Positions 43,116 to 51,649 of a stretch of 64,000 nt of DNA are shown piece by piece. Positions within the stretch are counted from its first letter, which is position 1. Each line of letters starts with the position of its first letter. Source of the DNA: Porcincola intestinalis (lineage in GTDB: Bacteria; Bacillota; Clostridia; Lachnospirales; Lachnospiraceae); assembly GCF_009696445.1 (NCBI RefSeq), contig NZ_VULZ01000006.1:62001-126000 (forward strand). Reading direction: 5' to 3'. Position numbers and translations under genes: made by a program. The notes beneath the pieces were generated by a model. The model saw only the letters and a program-made list of their open reading frames with translations. It searched no databases and was not told where the DNA came from.

Positions 43116-43726
43116 CTGTAGACTCCATTTTCCATGATGTACGTCCGCACCGGATCAGGGACATAATACCGGATGCTGGCTCCCTCGGAAATCCATCTCC
43201 GGATCATATGGGAGGAAATGTCAAGATTCGGGCTAGTAAGCTTCCGGATGTCCGCCTGGTATCGGACCTTCAGTTCATCAATCCGGGGATCGAGCTCGCT
43301 GGAGGAAAGTCCGTCCCGGACGGCCACAATCAGTGTACAGAGACGGGCAATCTCATCCGGGCACCTCCACGTATCAAATTCGAACAGGGAATCAGCTCCC
43401 ATGATGAAAAAGTAATCCGTATCGGGATGCTCGGCTGCCAGACGGGTCAGGGTCTCCTTCGTGTAGGTGTACCCTTCCTCATGCATCTCCTCGAGGGACA
43501 GCTGAAAATGATTGTTCCCCTCAATTGCGAGCCGGACCATCTCGATCCGCTGACTGTTTGATGCCCCCTCGCGGTTCCTTTTGTGTGGAGGATTTCCCGA
43601 TGGCATAAACAGAACCGTGTCGAGCTGGAACTGCTCGTATGCACTCTCCCCGAGAATCAGGTGCCCGATATGGATCGGGTCAAATGTTCCGCCCATGATC
43701 CCGACTTTTCTTCGCAAGGCGGGCAT
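43097..43726 (-). CDS. nadD: Nicotinate-nucleotide adenylyltransferase
   Basis: 209 residues. It joins ATP and nicotinate mononucleotide in NAD synthesis. The nucleotidyltransferase motif GGTFDPIHIGHL and the C-terminal ISSHMIRR motif are intact. The start overlaps the yhbY stop by one base. Confidence 0.95.
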   Translation of the reverse strand: MPALRRKVGIMGGTFDPIHIGHLILGESAYEQFQLDTVLFMPSGNPPHKRNREGASNSQRIEMVRLAIEGNNHFQLSLEEMHEEGYTYTKETLTRLAAEHPDTDYFFIMGADSLFEFDTWRCPDEIARLCTLIVAVRDGLSSSELDPRIDELKVRYQADIRKLTSPNLDISSHMIRRWISEGASIRYYVPDPVRTYIMENGVYRCSTIS

Positions 43727-44034
43727 CAGTTCTTCTTTCCGGCCGGCGGCAGGATGATCTTCTTCTTTTCATCCCGGCCTTCCTTGTATAGGACAAACTT
43801 TCTTCCGATCACCTGGACCAGCTGAGAGCGGGTGCGCTCCGCAGCCGTCCTCGCGAGATCCTCCAGATCTCCGTCATAATTCTGGAGAATACCGATTTTG
43901 ACCAGCTCTCTCGCTGCCAGCGCCTCCGCGATGGACGCTGTACACTCCGGTGTGAGCCCCTCTTTTCCAACCTGAAGAATGGTCTCTGAGGTAGAAGCCA
44001 GACTCTTCAGATATGCCCTTTGCTTGCCTGTCAT
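43726..44034 (-). CDS. yhbY: YhbY RNA-binding protein (CRM domain)
   Basis: 102 residues from the ATG at 44034, preceded by GAAAGG; the longer open frame has no ribosome site. It is a single CRM domain linked to 50S subunit assembly. Signatures are LKSLASTSETILQVGKEGLTP in part, LKARELVK-like AARELVKIGIL, and QVIGRKFVLYK with the following acidic and basic tail. First gene of its cluster. Confidence 0.92.
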   Translation of the reverse strand: MTGKQRAYLKSLASTSETILQVGKEGLTPECTASIAEALAARELVKIGILQNYDGDLEDLARTAAERTRSQLVQVIGRKFVLYKEGRDEKKKIILPPAGKKN

Positions 44035-44083
44035 AGAAGATAAACCTTTCAATATACAATTTAAATCTGCTGAAACAGGTGTC

Positions 44084-44112
44084 ATTATACCATACAGATA
44101 AAACCGTCTCAA
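44084..44112 (-). promoter_or_regulatory. Promoter of yhbY-nadD-yqeK-rsfS
   Basis: TTGAGA and a perfect TATAAT on the minus strand with a 17-base spacer, 50 bases before yhbY. Confidence 0.8.
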
Positions 44113-44217
44113 CCATGCATCAGAGAGCGGCAGAATGCTGCCGGATGCATATCATAATATGGAACAGATGGTATCACATACCGTGCCGCATCCATGCTAC
44201 ACAATAACCATATAAGA

Positions 44218-44254
44218 AAGGCGTCTGCATATCCGGCTGGAGACACAGACGCCC
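44218..44254 (-). terminator. Terminator of the hdr-flx-frd-fum operon
   Basis: GGGCGTCTG and CAGACGCC arms on the minus strand, followed by TTTCTTAT. It lies just after the fumarase beta-subunit stop. The 44113-44217 stretch holds only a 6-bp hairpin (CGGCAG/CTGCCG). Confidence 0.8.
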
Positions 44255-44268
44255 TTCTGAAAGGCTGT

Positions 44269-44850
44269 TTAAGCTTTCTGATTTTCCTCATGAAGCTTCA
44301 GGTACTCTGCCCTGCCGCTCTTATAGAGGTCATTGCCTTCACTGTCGATGATCACTGTCACCGGAAAATCCTCAACATAAAGCTCTCTGATTGCCTCAGG
44401 ACCAAGATCCTCATAAGCAATCAGCTTACACTTCTTGATGTGCTTGGCAAGCAGTGCACCTGCCCCGCCGATGGCTCCGAAGTACACACCGCTGTACTTC
44501 TTCATCGCATCGACAACAGATGGCTGGCGGGCGCCTTTTCCGATCATGCCGCGGGCGCCGAGAGAAATCATCTCGGGTGCCCATTTGTCCATACGACCGG
44601 CGGTTGTCGGTCCGGCGGATCCGATCACCTTTCCAGGCTCAGCCGGTGTCGGGCCGACATAGTAGATCGTTGCATTCATCGGATCAAACGGAAGCGGGAT
44701 TCCTTTTGCAAGGTTCTCCGTCATGCGCTCATGGGCTGCGTCGCGGGCCGTATAGATGGTTCCGGTCAGGAGAACATTGTCTCCCATGTGAAGTGTCCTG
44801 GCAAGCTCAGGGGTCAGCGGAAGCTGTACTCTGCGAAGTTCCTCAGCCAT
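44269..44850 (-). CDS. Class I fumarate hydratase, beta subunit
   Basis: 193 residues. Two-subunit, iron-sulfur fumarases and tartrate dehydratases share this C-terminal beta part. It shows LLTGTIYTARDAAHERM, IYYVGPTPAEPGKVIGSAGPTT in part and the GKGAR loop. Together with the next gene it should interconvert malate and fumarate; L-tartrate is a weaker option. It is the last gene of the redox operon, so fumarate can feed the encoded reductase. Confidence 0.92.
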   Translation of the reverse strand: MAEELRRVQLPLTPELARTLHMGDNVLLTGTIYTARDAAHERMTENLAKGIPLPFDPMNATIYYVGPTPAEPGKVIGSAGPTTAGRMDKWAPEMISLGARGMIGKGARQPSVVDAMKKYSGVYFGAIGGAGALLAKHIKKCKLIAYEDLGPEAIRELYVEDFPVTVIIDSEGNDLYKSGRAEYLKLHEENQKA

Positions 44851-44851
44851 C

Positions 44852-45694
44852 TCAGATCACCTCCGTTTCATGTCTTGTCACGTGGCAGCTGATATTGACT
44901 GCACAGGGCATCCCGGCAATGTGTGTCGGAAGGGTTTCGATATTGACACCGACAGCGGTCGTCCTTCCGCCAAAGCCCTGCGGACCGATGCCCAGTTCAT
45001 TGATCTTCTCAAGCATCTCATCCTCGAGAGCCGCATAATACGGATCCGGGTTGTGGGAGTCGATCGGACGGAGAAGCGCCTTCTTGGCTGCCAGGGCAAC
45101 ATGGTCGAAATTGCCGCCGATTCCGACCCCGACAACGATCGGCGGGCACGGATTCGGGCCTGCCTTTTCAACCGTCTCCAGAATGAAATCCTTGATGCCC
45201 TGAAGGCCCGCGGAGGGCTTGAACATGCGAAGCGCACTCATGTTTTCGGAGCCGAATCCCTTCGGCGCGACTGTGATCTTGACCTTGTCTCCCGGGACAA
45301 TGTCGACTGTAATCATAGCCGGTGTGTTGTCTCCGGTGTTGCCACGGCGGATCGGATCCGCTTCAACGCTCTTTCTCAGATATCCCTTTGTATAACCTCT
45401 TCTGACACCTTCATTGACGGCATCATACAGAGCGCCGCCTGTAAAATGCACTTCCTGTCCGACTTCGAGGAAGATGCATGCCATTCCGGTGTCCTGGCAG
45501 ATCGGGACATTCTCCTTGTCCGCGGTCTGAAAGTTGTCGATAATCTGGTCGAGAATCGTGCAGGCAATCGGTCCGTCCTCACAGGCTCTGCAGGCCTTGA
45601 TGCCGGCCTGCATGTCCTGCGGAAGGTGACGGTTCGCGTTGATACACATCTTCTCGATTGCATCAGTGATGACGCTGACGTCTATGTCCCTCAT
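44852..45694 (-). CDS. Class I fumarate hydratase, alpha subunit
   Basis: 280 residues from the ATG at 45694, with GGAGGA 6 bases upstream. It carries the cysteines for the catalytic 4Fe-4S cluster, including CQDTGMA in [14 protein letters not shown], with [18 protein letters not shown] and [14 protein letters not shown]. It acts with the beta subunit, whose start lies right after its stop. Confidence 0.92.
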   Translation of the reverse strand: MRDIDVSVITDAIEKMCINANRHLPQDMQAGIKACRACEDGPIACTILDQIIDNFQTADKENVPICQDTGMACIFLEVGQEVHFTGGALYDAVNEGVRRGYTKGYLRKSVEADPIRRGNTGDNTPAMITVDIVPGDKVKITVAPKGFGSENMSALRMFKPSAGLQGIKDFILETVEKAGPNPCPPIVVGVGIGGNFDHVALAAKKALLRPIDSHNPDPYYAALEDEMLEKINELGIGPQGFGGRTTAVGVNIETLPTHIAGMPCAVNISCHVTRHETEVI

Positions 45695-45737
45695 GTGTCT
45701 CCTCCGGTAAGCTGAAATTCGTTTCAGCAGATCTTGT

Positions 45738-47366
45738 TTACTGGAACTGGAAGCCTCTCTGCTCGTACTCACGTGCGTGGCGTGCGTACTTCGGAAGAAG
45801 AAGCGGGGAAACCTTTCCGGTGTTCAGACCTGCTTCCTCAAGCTCCTCGGCGTACTCTGTCACATGCTCCAGGGTTGGTTCGCCAAGCTCGACAGAAGCT
45901 GCTCTCTTCGCAGCGCTCTTTCCGGCATCACGGCCAAAGACAATGACATCCAGAAGAGAGTTCCCCATCAGACGGTTTCTTCCATGGACACCGCCGGAGC
46001 ACTCACCCGCGACAAGCAGATTGTCGATGCTGGTCGCGCATTCAGCGTTGATCTCGACACCACCGTTCTGGTAGTGCAGGGTCGGGTAAACCGGAACCGG
46101 TACCTTGCGCATGTCGATGCCGTACTGCAGGAACATGCGGAGCATGGCCGGGATTCTGGCCTCAATCGTGCCTTCGCCGCCGAGCTGTTCGATCATCGGG
46201 GTATCGAGCCAGATGGCATCGCCAAGCGGTGTCGTGACACCTTCATGTCTGCCCTTGCACTCACGGATGATGCCAGCCGCGGAGACATCGCGGGTTTCCA
46301 GCGGATGAAGATATGCAACCCCGTCCTTGTTGACAAGCTGTGCGCCGAGAGAACGAACCTTCTCGGTGACCAGTGCGCCCTGAATCTGAGACGGGAATGC
46401 AGCTCCGGTCGGATGATACTGAATTGTATCCTGATACAGCAGCGGAGCGCCTGCGCGGTATGCGAGGATCAGGCCGTCTGCCGTTGCGCCATAGTGGTTG
46501 GAGGTCGGGAAGTTCTGGTAATGAAGTCTTCCGCAGCCGCCGGTCGCGAGGATGACAACCTTCGCGCGCGCAACCAGATAATCACCTGTCTCCATATTCA
46601 GAAGAACAGCACCTGCAACCTGTCCCTTGGAATCCTTGATCAGCTCAACTGCCGACGTGAATTCGATGACCGGGATCTGGCGGTTCTGAACCTCATCGCG
46701 GAGAGTACGCATAATCTCAGCACCGGAATAATCCTTGCAGGCATGCATTCTCTTTCTGGAGGTTCCGCCGCCGTGTGTTGTGATCATGGTTCCATCCGGT
46801 GTCTTGTCGAACATGACACCGAGATCGTTCAGCCATTTGATGGCATCCGGCGCTTCCATGACAAGCTTTTCGACAAGCTCACGCTTTGCGGCAAAATGGC
46901 CGCCGCCGTATGCATCCAGGAAATGCTGTACAGGAGAGTCATTCTCCTTGTCTGCAGCCTGGATACCGCCCTCTGCCATCATGGTGTTGGCATCACCTGC
47001 GCGGAGCTTTGTCACGATCATGACCTTCGCGCCGGCATTGTCCGCCTCGATTGCTGCGGAGCATCCCGCTCCGCCTCCGCCGATGACCAGGACATCCGTG
47101 TCATAATCAACCTTGGACAGGTCAATGTTCATGCCGTACAGGCGGCTGTTGGAGTGAAGAAGCTCAGCGAGCTGCTTCGGAGCCTTCTGACCCTTGTTCG
47201 GGCCGATCTTGATGGTATCAAATGCATCCTCGCGGTAATCCGGATGCCACTGTCTGAGGAGTTCATCCTTCTCCTCGGCATTCAGACGCCTTGGTTCCGT
47301 GTGAAGACGCTCCGGACGGGTCGCCTCCACCTTTTTGATGGATTCCAGCATCTCTTCTGTATACAT
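45738..47366 (-). CDS. frdA: Fumarate reductase flavoprotein subunit, soluble type
   Basis: 542 residues. An N-terminal extension (about 1-85) precedes the FAD fold (LVIGGGGAGCSAA). The position of the covalent-FAD His of quinol-linked enzymes is Asn127 (DANTMMAEGG), so FAD should be non-covalent. Catalytic residues are present: His in YHPTG, Arg in EKVRSLG, His in LHYQNGGVE, Arg in RNRLMGNSLLD. No membrane-anchor gene is near. Succinate dehydrogenase or aspartate oxidase are less likely by context and motifs. Confidence 0.9.
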   Translation of the reverse strand: MYTEEMLESIKKVEATRPERLHTEPRRLNAEEKDELLRQWHPDYREDAFDTIKIGPNKGQKAPKQLAELLHSNSRLYGMNIDLSKVDYDTDVLVIGGGGAGCSAAIEADNAGAKVMIVTKLRAGDANTMMAEGGIQAADKENDSPVQHFLDAYGGGHFAAKRELVEKLVMEAPDAIKWLNDLGVMFDKTPDGTMITTHGGGTSRKRMHACKDYSGAEIMRTLRDEVQNRQIPVIEFTSAVELIKDSKGQVAGAVLLNMETGDYLVARAKVVILATGGCGRLHYQNFPTSNHYGATADGLILAYRAGAPLLYQDTIQYHPTGAAFPSQIQGALVTEKVRSLGAQLVNKDGVAYLHPLETRDVSAAGIIRECKGRHEGVTTPLGDAIWLDTPMIEQLGGEGTIEARIPAMLRMFLQYGIDMRKVPVPVYPTLHYQNGGVEINAECATSIDNLLVAGECSGGVHGRNRLMGNSLLDVIVFGRDAGKSAAKRAASVELGEPTLEHVTEYAEELEEAGLNTGKVSPLLLPKYARHAREYEQRGFQFQ

Positions 47367-47378
47367 CTTCGCCCCTCC

Positions 47379-48053
47379 TTATTTCTCGATCTCGCGGTTG
47401 TTGTAGAGCTCTTCAAGCTTCTCGGTCGGGAGAGATGCCATCTCCTTCATCGGCTCGTCGAACTTGCCTTCAGCAATTTCCTCGACTCTCTTCTCGAGAT
47501 GCTGGCTCTTCGGAGCAATATACTTGCCGGTCAGTCTTCTCGCAAGAAGGCCTACATACGGGTGAGAAATGCCGGCCGGGCATCTGGTCGAGCAGCAGCC
47601 GCACATGACACAGTCAAAGGATTCTTCTGCGCACTTTTCGAAGTCCCCTCTCTGTGCGTATGCGATGTACTGCATAACGTTCAGGCTCTGCGGGCAGGCC
47701 TTTGTGCAGGCATTGCAGCCGATGCAGCTGTAGATCTCCGGATACAGCTCCATCATGACGTTATCGGAGACCTTCAGATCATTGATGTTGTAGATTCTCT
47801 TATCCTGCGGATAGAACGGGATCGAGGCAATATACATGTTGTCCTCGACCTGCTTCTGGCAGGCAAGACAGGTATGGAGCTCGTTGGAGCCCTTGATGCG
47901 GTAGATTGTAGCACAGGCACCGCAGAAGCCGTGACGGCATCCGACTCCGCGCTTCAGCGTGTAGCCGGCATACTCCCAGGCTGCGATGACGGTCAGACTC
48001 TCCGGAACGCTGTAGCGCTTTCCGTAGAAGTATACGTTCACCATCTTCTCCAT
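47379..48053 (-). CDS. frdB: Fumarate reductase iron-sulfur subunit
   Basis: 224 residues from the ATG at 48053, preceded by AAAGGA. An N-terminal plant-type 2Fe-2S domain (GCRHGFCGAC, then CLAC) is followed by two full CxxCxxCxxxCP motifs (CIGCNACTKACP and CVMCGCCSTRCP). Quinol-linked FrdB proteins have a 3Fe-4S site at the last position; here the extra Cys predicts a second 4Fe-4S cluster. It would carry electrons to frdA. Confidence 0.9.
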   Translation of the reverse strand: MEKMVNVYFYGKRYSVPESLTVIAAWEYAGYTLKRGVGCRHGFCGACATIYRIKGSNELHTCLACQKQVEDNMYIASIPFYPQDKRIYNINDLKVSDNVMMELYPEIYSCIGCNACTKACPQSLNVMQYIAYAQRGDFEKCAEESFDCVMCGCCSTRCPAGISHPYVGLLARRLTGKYIAPKSQHLEKRVEEIAEGKFDEPMKEMASLPTEKLEELYNNREIEK

Positions 48054-48119
48054 GGCTTTGTCCTTTCTTGAAAGAAAAATTGTCATCCGGTCTGCTTGAG
48101 AACCGGGCAGCATGCAGGC

Positions 48120-48231
48120 AGCCTCGGCAAGGCTCGCAACAAAGCTGCTCGCTTTGTCGGGGCACCGTGGCTTCGCCACGTGCCCCACAGCCAGCCAGTC
48201 CGCTCAGGAATTGCACGCGAGCGTGCATTCC
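48120..48231. repeat. Four consecutive hairpins between flxA and frdB
   Basis: Stems are AGCCT/AGGCT (48120-48134), ACAAAGC/GCTTTGT (48139-48157), GGGGCACCGTGG with CCACGTGCCCC (48159-48186), and GGAATTGCACGC with GCGTGCATTCC (48207-48231). The 210-base gap is unlike the overlaps elsewhere in this operon. Confidence 0.7.
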
Positions 48232-48263
48232 TTCCCGTACTGTCTGTCTGTGGCTGCCTTTAA

Positions 48264-49124
48264 TTAATATTCCTGGGGGAGTTCGTCAATCTGGTCGCAT
48301 CTGAACACAGGACCGTCCTTGCAGACGTACTTGGTTCCGATGTTGCAGCGGCCGCACTTGCCGATTCCGCATTTCATGCGAAGTTCCAGTGTCGTGTAAA
48401 CCTGCTCCTTCGAGAAGCCGAGTTCTGTCAGACCCTGCAAGCAGAACTTGATCATGATCGGCGGCCCGCAGATGATCGCGGTCAGGTCTGTGTCGAATCC
48501 GACTTCCTTGAGGTAGGTCGGGACAAAGCCTACGTGACCGTTCCATTCCGGATCTTCCCGGTCGATGGTCAGATAGACATTCGTGTTCGGGGCCTTCTCC
48601 CATACGTTCTGGATTTCCTCAAGCTTGACGAGATCCTTCTTTGAGCGGGAGCCGTAGAGAATGTTGATGGTTCCGTAGTCCTCACGGTGTGCGAGACAGT
48701 AGTTGATGACAGAGCGAAGCGGCGCAAGGCCGATTCCACCTGCGATGAACAGGAGGTTCTTGCCCTTGAACTTGTCCTCGACCGGGAAATGGTTGCCATA
48801 GGGACCTCTGACCAGAATCTGGTCTCCCTCGTGAAGGCCATGAAGATAAGTGGTGAGCTCTCCGCATTCCTTGATGGAGAATTCGTTGTAATCCTTGACG
48901 GTAGGTGAGGATGTGATGGAGAACATCGCCTCACCGATTCCGGGTGCGCAGATCATCGCGCACTGTCCGGGCATCTGGTCGATCAGCTTGCCGCCGCCCG
49001 GTTTGATGACCTGGAAGGATCTCACATCAGGCGTTTCCTGCGTGATCTTCTGAATAACTCCGACCTGAGGGATCAGAGCGTCACGCACATATTTGTCGTT
49101 ATGGCACAGGCATTCTTCAGACAT
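48264..49124 (-). CDS. flxA: FlxA-like FAD/NAD(P)H-binding oxidoreductase subunit
   Basis: 286 residues, ferredoxin-NADP reductase fold. It has an FAD part (LVRGPYGNHFP), an NAD(P) part (FIAGGIGLAPLRSV and IICGPPIM), and a C-terminal 2Fe-2S motif CGIGKCGRCNIGTKYVC. In Flx-Hdr complexes this subunit takes electrons from NADH. Sulfhydrogenase gamma subunits are similar alone, but the neighbours point to Flx. It overlaps flxB by 8 bases. Confidence 0.88.
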   Translation of the reverse strand: MSEECLCHNDKYVRDALIPQVGVIQKITQETPDVRSFQVIKPGGGKLIDQMPGQCAMICAPGIGEAMFSITSSPTVKDYNEFSIKECGELTTYLHGLHEGDQILVRGPYGNHFPVEDKFKGKNLLFIAGGIGLAPLRSVINYCLAHREDYGTINILYGSRSKKDLVKLEEIQNVWEKAPNTNVYLTIDREDPEWNGHVGFVPTYLKEVGFDTDLTAIICGPPIMIKFCLQGLTELGFSKEQVYTTLELRMKCGIGKCGRCNIGTKYVCKDGPVFRCDQIDELPQEY

Positions 49125-50157
49125 CTGCGTTCTCCTTTCCCATCGTCTTAATTACCTTGACAATATTCAGTGCCTGCGGACACTTGTCCACGCAGCGGCC
49201 GCAGCCGACGCACATATACAGGCCGTTGTTGTTCTCCGGGAAGTATACCAGTTTGTGCATGAATCTCTGGCGATAGCGCTGCATCTGGGTCAGACGGTTG
49301 TTCGCCGCTGCCATCAGCGTGAAGTCGGAGTACATGCAGCTGTCCCAGCAGCGGTATCTCTGGATGCCGTGGCCGGTATTGAAGTCCTTGATGTCGTAGC
49401 ACTGGCAGGTCGGGCAGACGAAGGTACAGGTACCGCATGCCAGACATGCATCCGAGAGCTCCTTCCAGTGAGGATCATTGAACTTCTCCTCAACCTTGCC
49501 GGGACCCCAGCCTTCAAGCGAGAGATGCGTGTAGGGAAGCGTTTCGACAATGCCGCGGATCGAATCCTGCTCCTTTGAGATCTTCTCACTAACATCTCCT
49601 GCATCCTCGAAGGCATCTGCAAACTGATCCAGCCATGCGCTGCCCTTCTCTGTCTGTGCATCAAGATAGAAGAACCCGTCGATCTCCCACATTGCGACAT
49701 CTGCATCCGGAGCCGCAGCATCCGTGCCGAAGACCTTGCAGAAGCAAGTCTGCGCCGGCTTGTGGCACGCGAGGGATACCAGAACGGCATGTTCTCTTCT
49801 CGCCTTGTAGAAGGTGTCAACCGGCTCCTGGTTCAGGAAAACCTGATCCATGACCGTCAGCGCCTTCACATCACACGGACGGATTCCGAACACACAGAAT
49901 GGTTTCTCGGTCAGCTTCATCGGGCTGATCTCGAATCCATTGTCATCGTGGTGAACCATGTAAAGCGTCTGACACTGTGGGAAGAAGACATCCTTCGGGC
50001 TCTTGACCGTTTTCAGCGTGTCAAGGTCTGCCACTCTGCTGTCATCCCACAGTCCCCAGTTTGTCACATCGGCCATCTTCACAGGTGTGAAGAGATCCAT
50101 TGCAGCCGATACCTCAGCAAAGAGCTTCGGGAGGTTCTCTTTCGCAATCTTTTTCAT
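49117..50157 (-). CDS. flxB: FlxB-like iron-sulfur subunit (4Fe-4S dicluster)
   Basis: 346 residues. The C-terminal half holds two cluster motifs, CLACGTCTFVCPTCQC and CVGCGRCVDKCP; the N-terminal half has extra cysteines (GIRPCDVKAL, CFCKVFG). It matches the beta subunit of sulfhydrogenase-like and Flx proteins that pass electrons from the NADH module. It overlaps both neighbours. Confidence 0.85.
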   Translation of the reverse strand: MKKIAKENLPKLFAEVSAAMDLFTPVKMADVTNWGLWDDSRVADLDTLKTVKSPKDVFFPQCQTLYMVHHDDNGFEISPMKLTEKPFCVFGIRPCDVKALTVMDQVFLNQEPVDTFYKARREHAVLVSLACHKPAQTCFCKVFGTDAAAPDADVAMWEIDGFFYLDAQTEKGSAWLDQFADAFEDAGDVSEKISKEQDSIRGIVETLPYTHLSLEGWGPGKVEEKFNDPHWKELSDACLACGTCTFVCPTCQCYDIKDFNTGHGIQRYRCWDSCMYSDFTLMAAANNRLTQMQRYRQRFMHKLVYFPENNNGLYMCVGCGRCVDKCPQALNIVKVIKTMGKENADV

Positions 50158-51146
50158 CCTCTGCTCCTCTCCAGCCCGGCTGCGGGCTCAACATCGTGAA
50201 GCGTGTATGCGGTCAGAGGTCCTGGAGTCGTCGTATCCGAACCGGCCTGGAACTCTCCATACAGGTCATCTGCATCCAGAATGAACTTGCGGTTGAACAG
50301 ATGCAACGGAATGTTCTGCGGACAGACTCTGGAACACTCACCGCAGTCTGTACATCTGCCTGCGACATGGAAGGCGCGGATGATGTGGAACATATTCTCC
50401 TCAAATGTATCAGCGTTCGCCTTCTGGGCTGTGTCATATTTCGTATTGTCAAAGACACAGTGTCTGCAGTTGCATGCCGGACAGACATTCCTGCAGGCGT
50501 TGCAGCGAATGCACTTTGAAAGCTCCGAGCGGAAGAACGCATAGCGCTCCGCCGGGGTCATCGCTTCAATCTTTCGGACTTCCTCAAAGCGGTCAGCCCC
50601 CTCTGCTACGGTATCCTTGGAATCGAGGAGCTTCTCATCGAAGATCTGATGTTCCTTCGTCTTGCAGAAGAAGCATCTTTCCAGCATGACATCGCGGTAA
50701 TCGATGTCCTTCTCCTCGCCGTAAATTGTCTTTACATGAATCCGGTCGCATGCGTCGCTCAGCTCGATTCCGGAGATCTCGGCGATATCGCCAAGCCCCA
50801 TTGCGGCGAACTTTCTGTGGTCGAGCTTGCCCTTGCAGCCGACACCGATGATGTACGCATTGTCGCGGTTGACCTGATGCTCCTTGATCAGCTGGTTGAA
50901 GCTGAACGTGTCGCACGGTTTCAGAAAGACAAGCGTCTTTCCTTCCAGCTTTGTTGCCGCAATCATGTATTTGCTGAGGTTTGCGCCGCAGAATCCATTG
51001 TAAATGAAATCCTTCTCGAGCTCCTCGGCAGACGTAAAGATATGCGGCTCCGGATTGTACGGCAGATCCCCTTTCTTCCAGCCGAGAACGCGGACGACAG
51101 TGCCGTCAGCGAGGAGTTCTTTTGCGCGGTTGATCAATTCCTGCAT
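50154..51146 (-). CDS. flxC: FlxC-like iron-sulfur subunit
   Basis: 330 residues from the ATG at 51146, with GGAGGA 6 bases upstream; the longer frame overlaps flxD too far. The N-terminal half resembles F420-hydrogenase beta-type proteins (FLKPCDTFSFNQL, CKGKLDHRKF). Two cluster motifs, CIRCNACRNVCPACNC and CTDCGECSRVCPQN, follow. It probably bridges the NADH module and FlxD/HdrA. Confidence 0.82.
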   Translation of the reverse strand: MQELINRAKELLADGTVVRVLGWKKGDLPYNPEPHIFTSAEELEKDFIYNGFCGANLSKYMIAATKLEGKTLVFLKPCDTFSFNQLIKEHQVNRDNAYIIGVGCKGKLDHRKFAAMGLGDIAEISGIELSDACDRIHVKTIYGEEKDIDYRDVMLERCFFCKTKEHQIFDEKLLDSKDTVAEGADRFEEVRKIEAMTPAERYAFFRSELSKCIRCNACRNVCPACNCRHCVFDNTKYDTAQKANADTFEENMFHIIRAFHVAGRCTDCGECSRVCPQNIPLHLFNRKFILDADDLYGEFQAGSDTTTPGPLTAYTLHDVEPAAGLERSRG

Positions 51147-51649
51147 CTGATATCCTCCAATCTCACGTTCCTGCCGAGGTTTTTGATCGTATCTGCAAAC
51201 TCGTTCATGATCGATGCGAACCTCGCCCCTTCCGAAGCGGAAACCCACTCAACGCGGACTCTTCCCTTGTCGACACCCAGATAGTCCAGCATCGAAATCA
51301 GAAGGGCCATTCTTCTGCGTGTGTAGTAGTTCCCTGTCGTATAGTGGCAGTCTCCCGGGTGGCAGCCGCAGATGATGACACCGTCGGCGCCCTTCTCGAA
51401 TGCCCTCATGATGAACAGCGGATTGACACGTCCGGAACACGGGACACGGATAATTTTGATGTCCGCCGGGTAGTCCGCTCTGTTGTTGCCGGCAAGATCG
51501 GCCCCTGCATAGGAACACCAGTTACAGCAGAATGCGACGATCTTCGGTGTGAAGGTGTTCTCCTTCTTTGCGTCCGCCTCGCCGAGATATGCGAGGTTCT
51601 CCTTTTCAAGCATCGCCTCCGGGGAGGCAGTCTTTTCGATTACTGGCAT
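51134..51649 (-). CDS. flxD: MvhD/FlxD-type 2Fe-2S electron-transfer subunit
   Basis: 171 residues from the ATG at 51649, with GGAGG 10 bases upstream. It shows the family pattern CCNWCSYAGADLAG, VPCSGRV and ICGCHPGDCHY. MvhD links a partner oxidoreductase to HdrA in methanogens, and FlxD does so in Flx-Hdr systems. It overlaps hdrA (10 bases) and flxC (13 bases). Confidence 0.92.
   Translation of the reverse strand: MPVIEKTASPEAMLEKENLAYLGEADAKKENTFTPKIVAFCCNWCSYAGADLAGNNRADYPADIKIIRVPCSGRVNPLFIMRAFEKGADGVIICGCHPGDCHYTTGNYYTRRRMALLISMLDYLGVDKGRVRVEWVSASEGARFASIMNEFADTIKNLGRNVRLEDIRCRN

Noticed and set aside
45777-48071. A 764-codon open frame on the + strand opposite frdA and frdB
   Set aside because: It is antisense to two strongly recognised genes, has no ribosome site or family likeness, and long antisense frames are common opposite codon-biased GC-rich genes.
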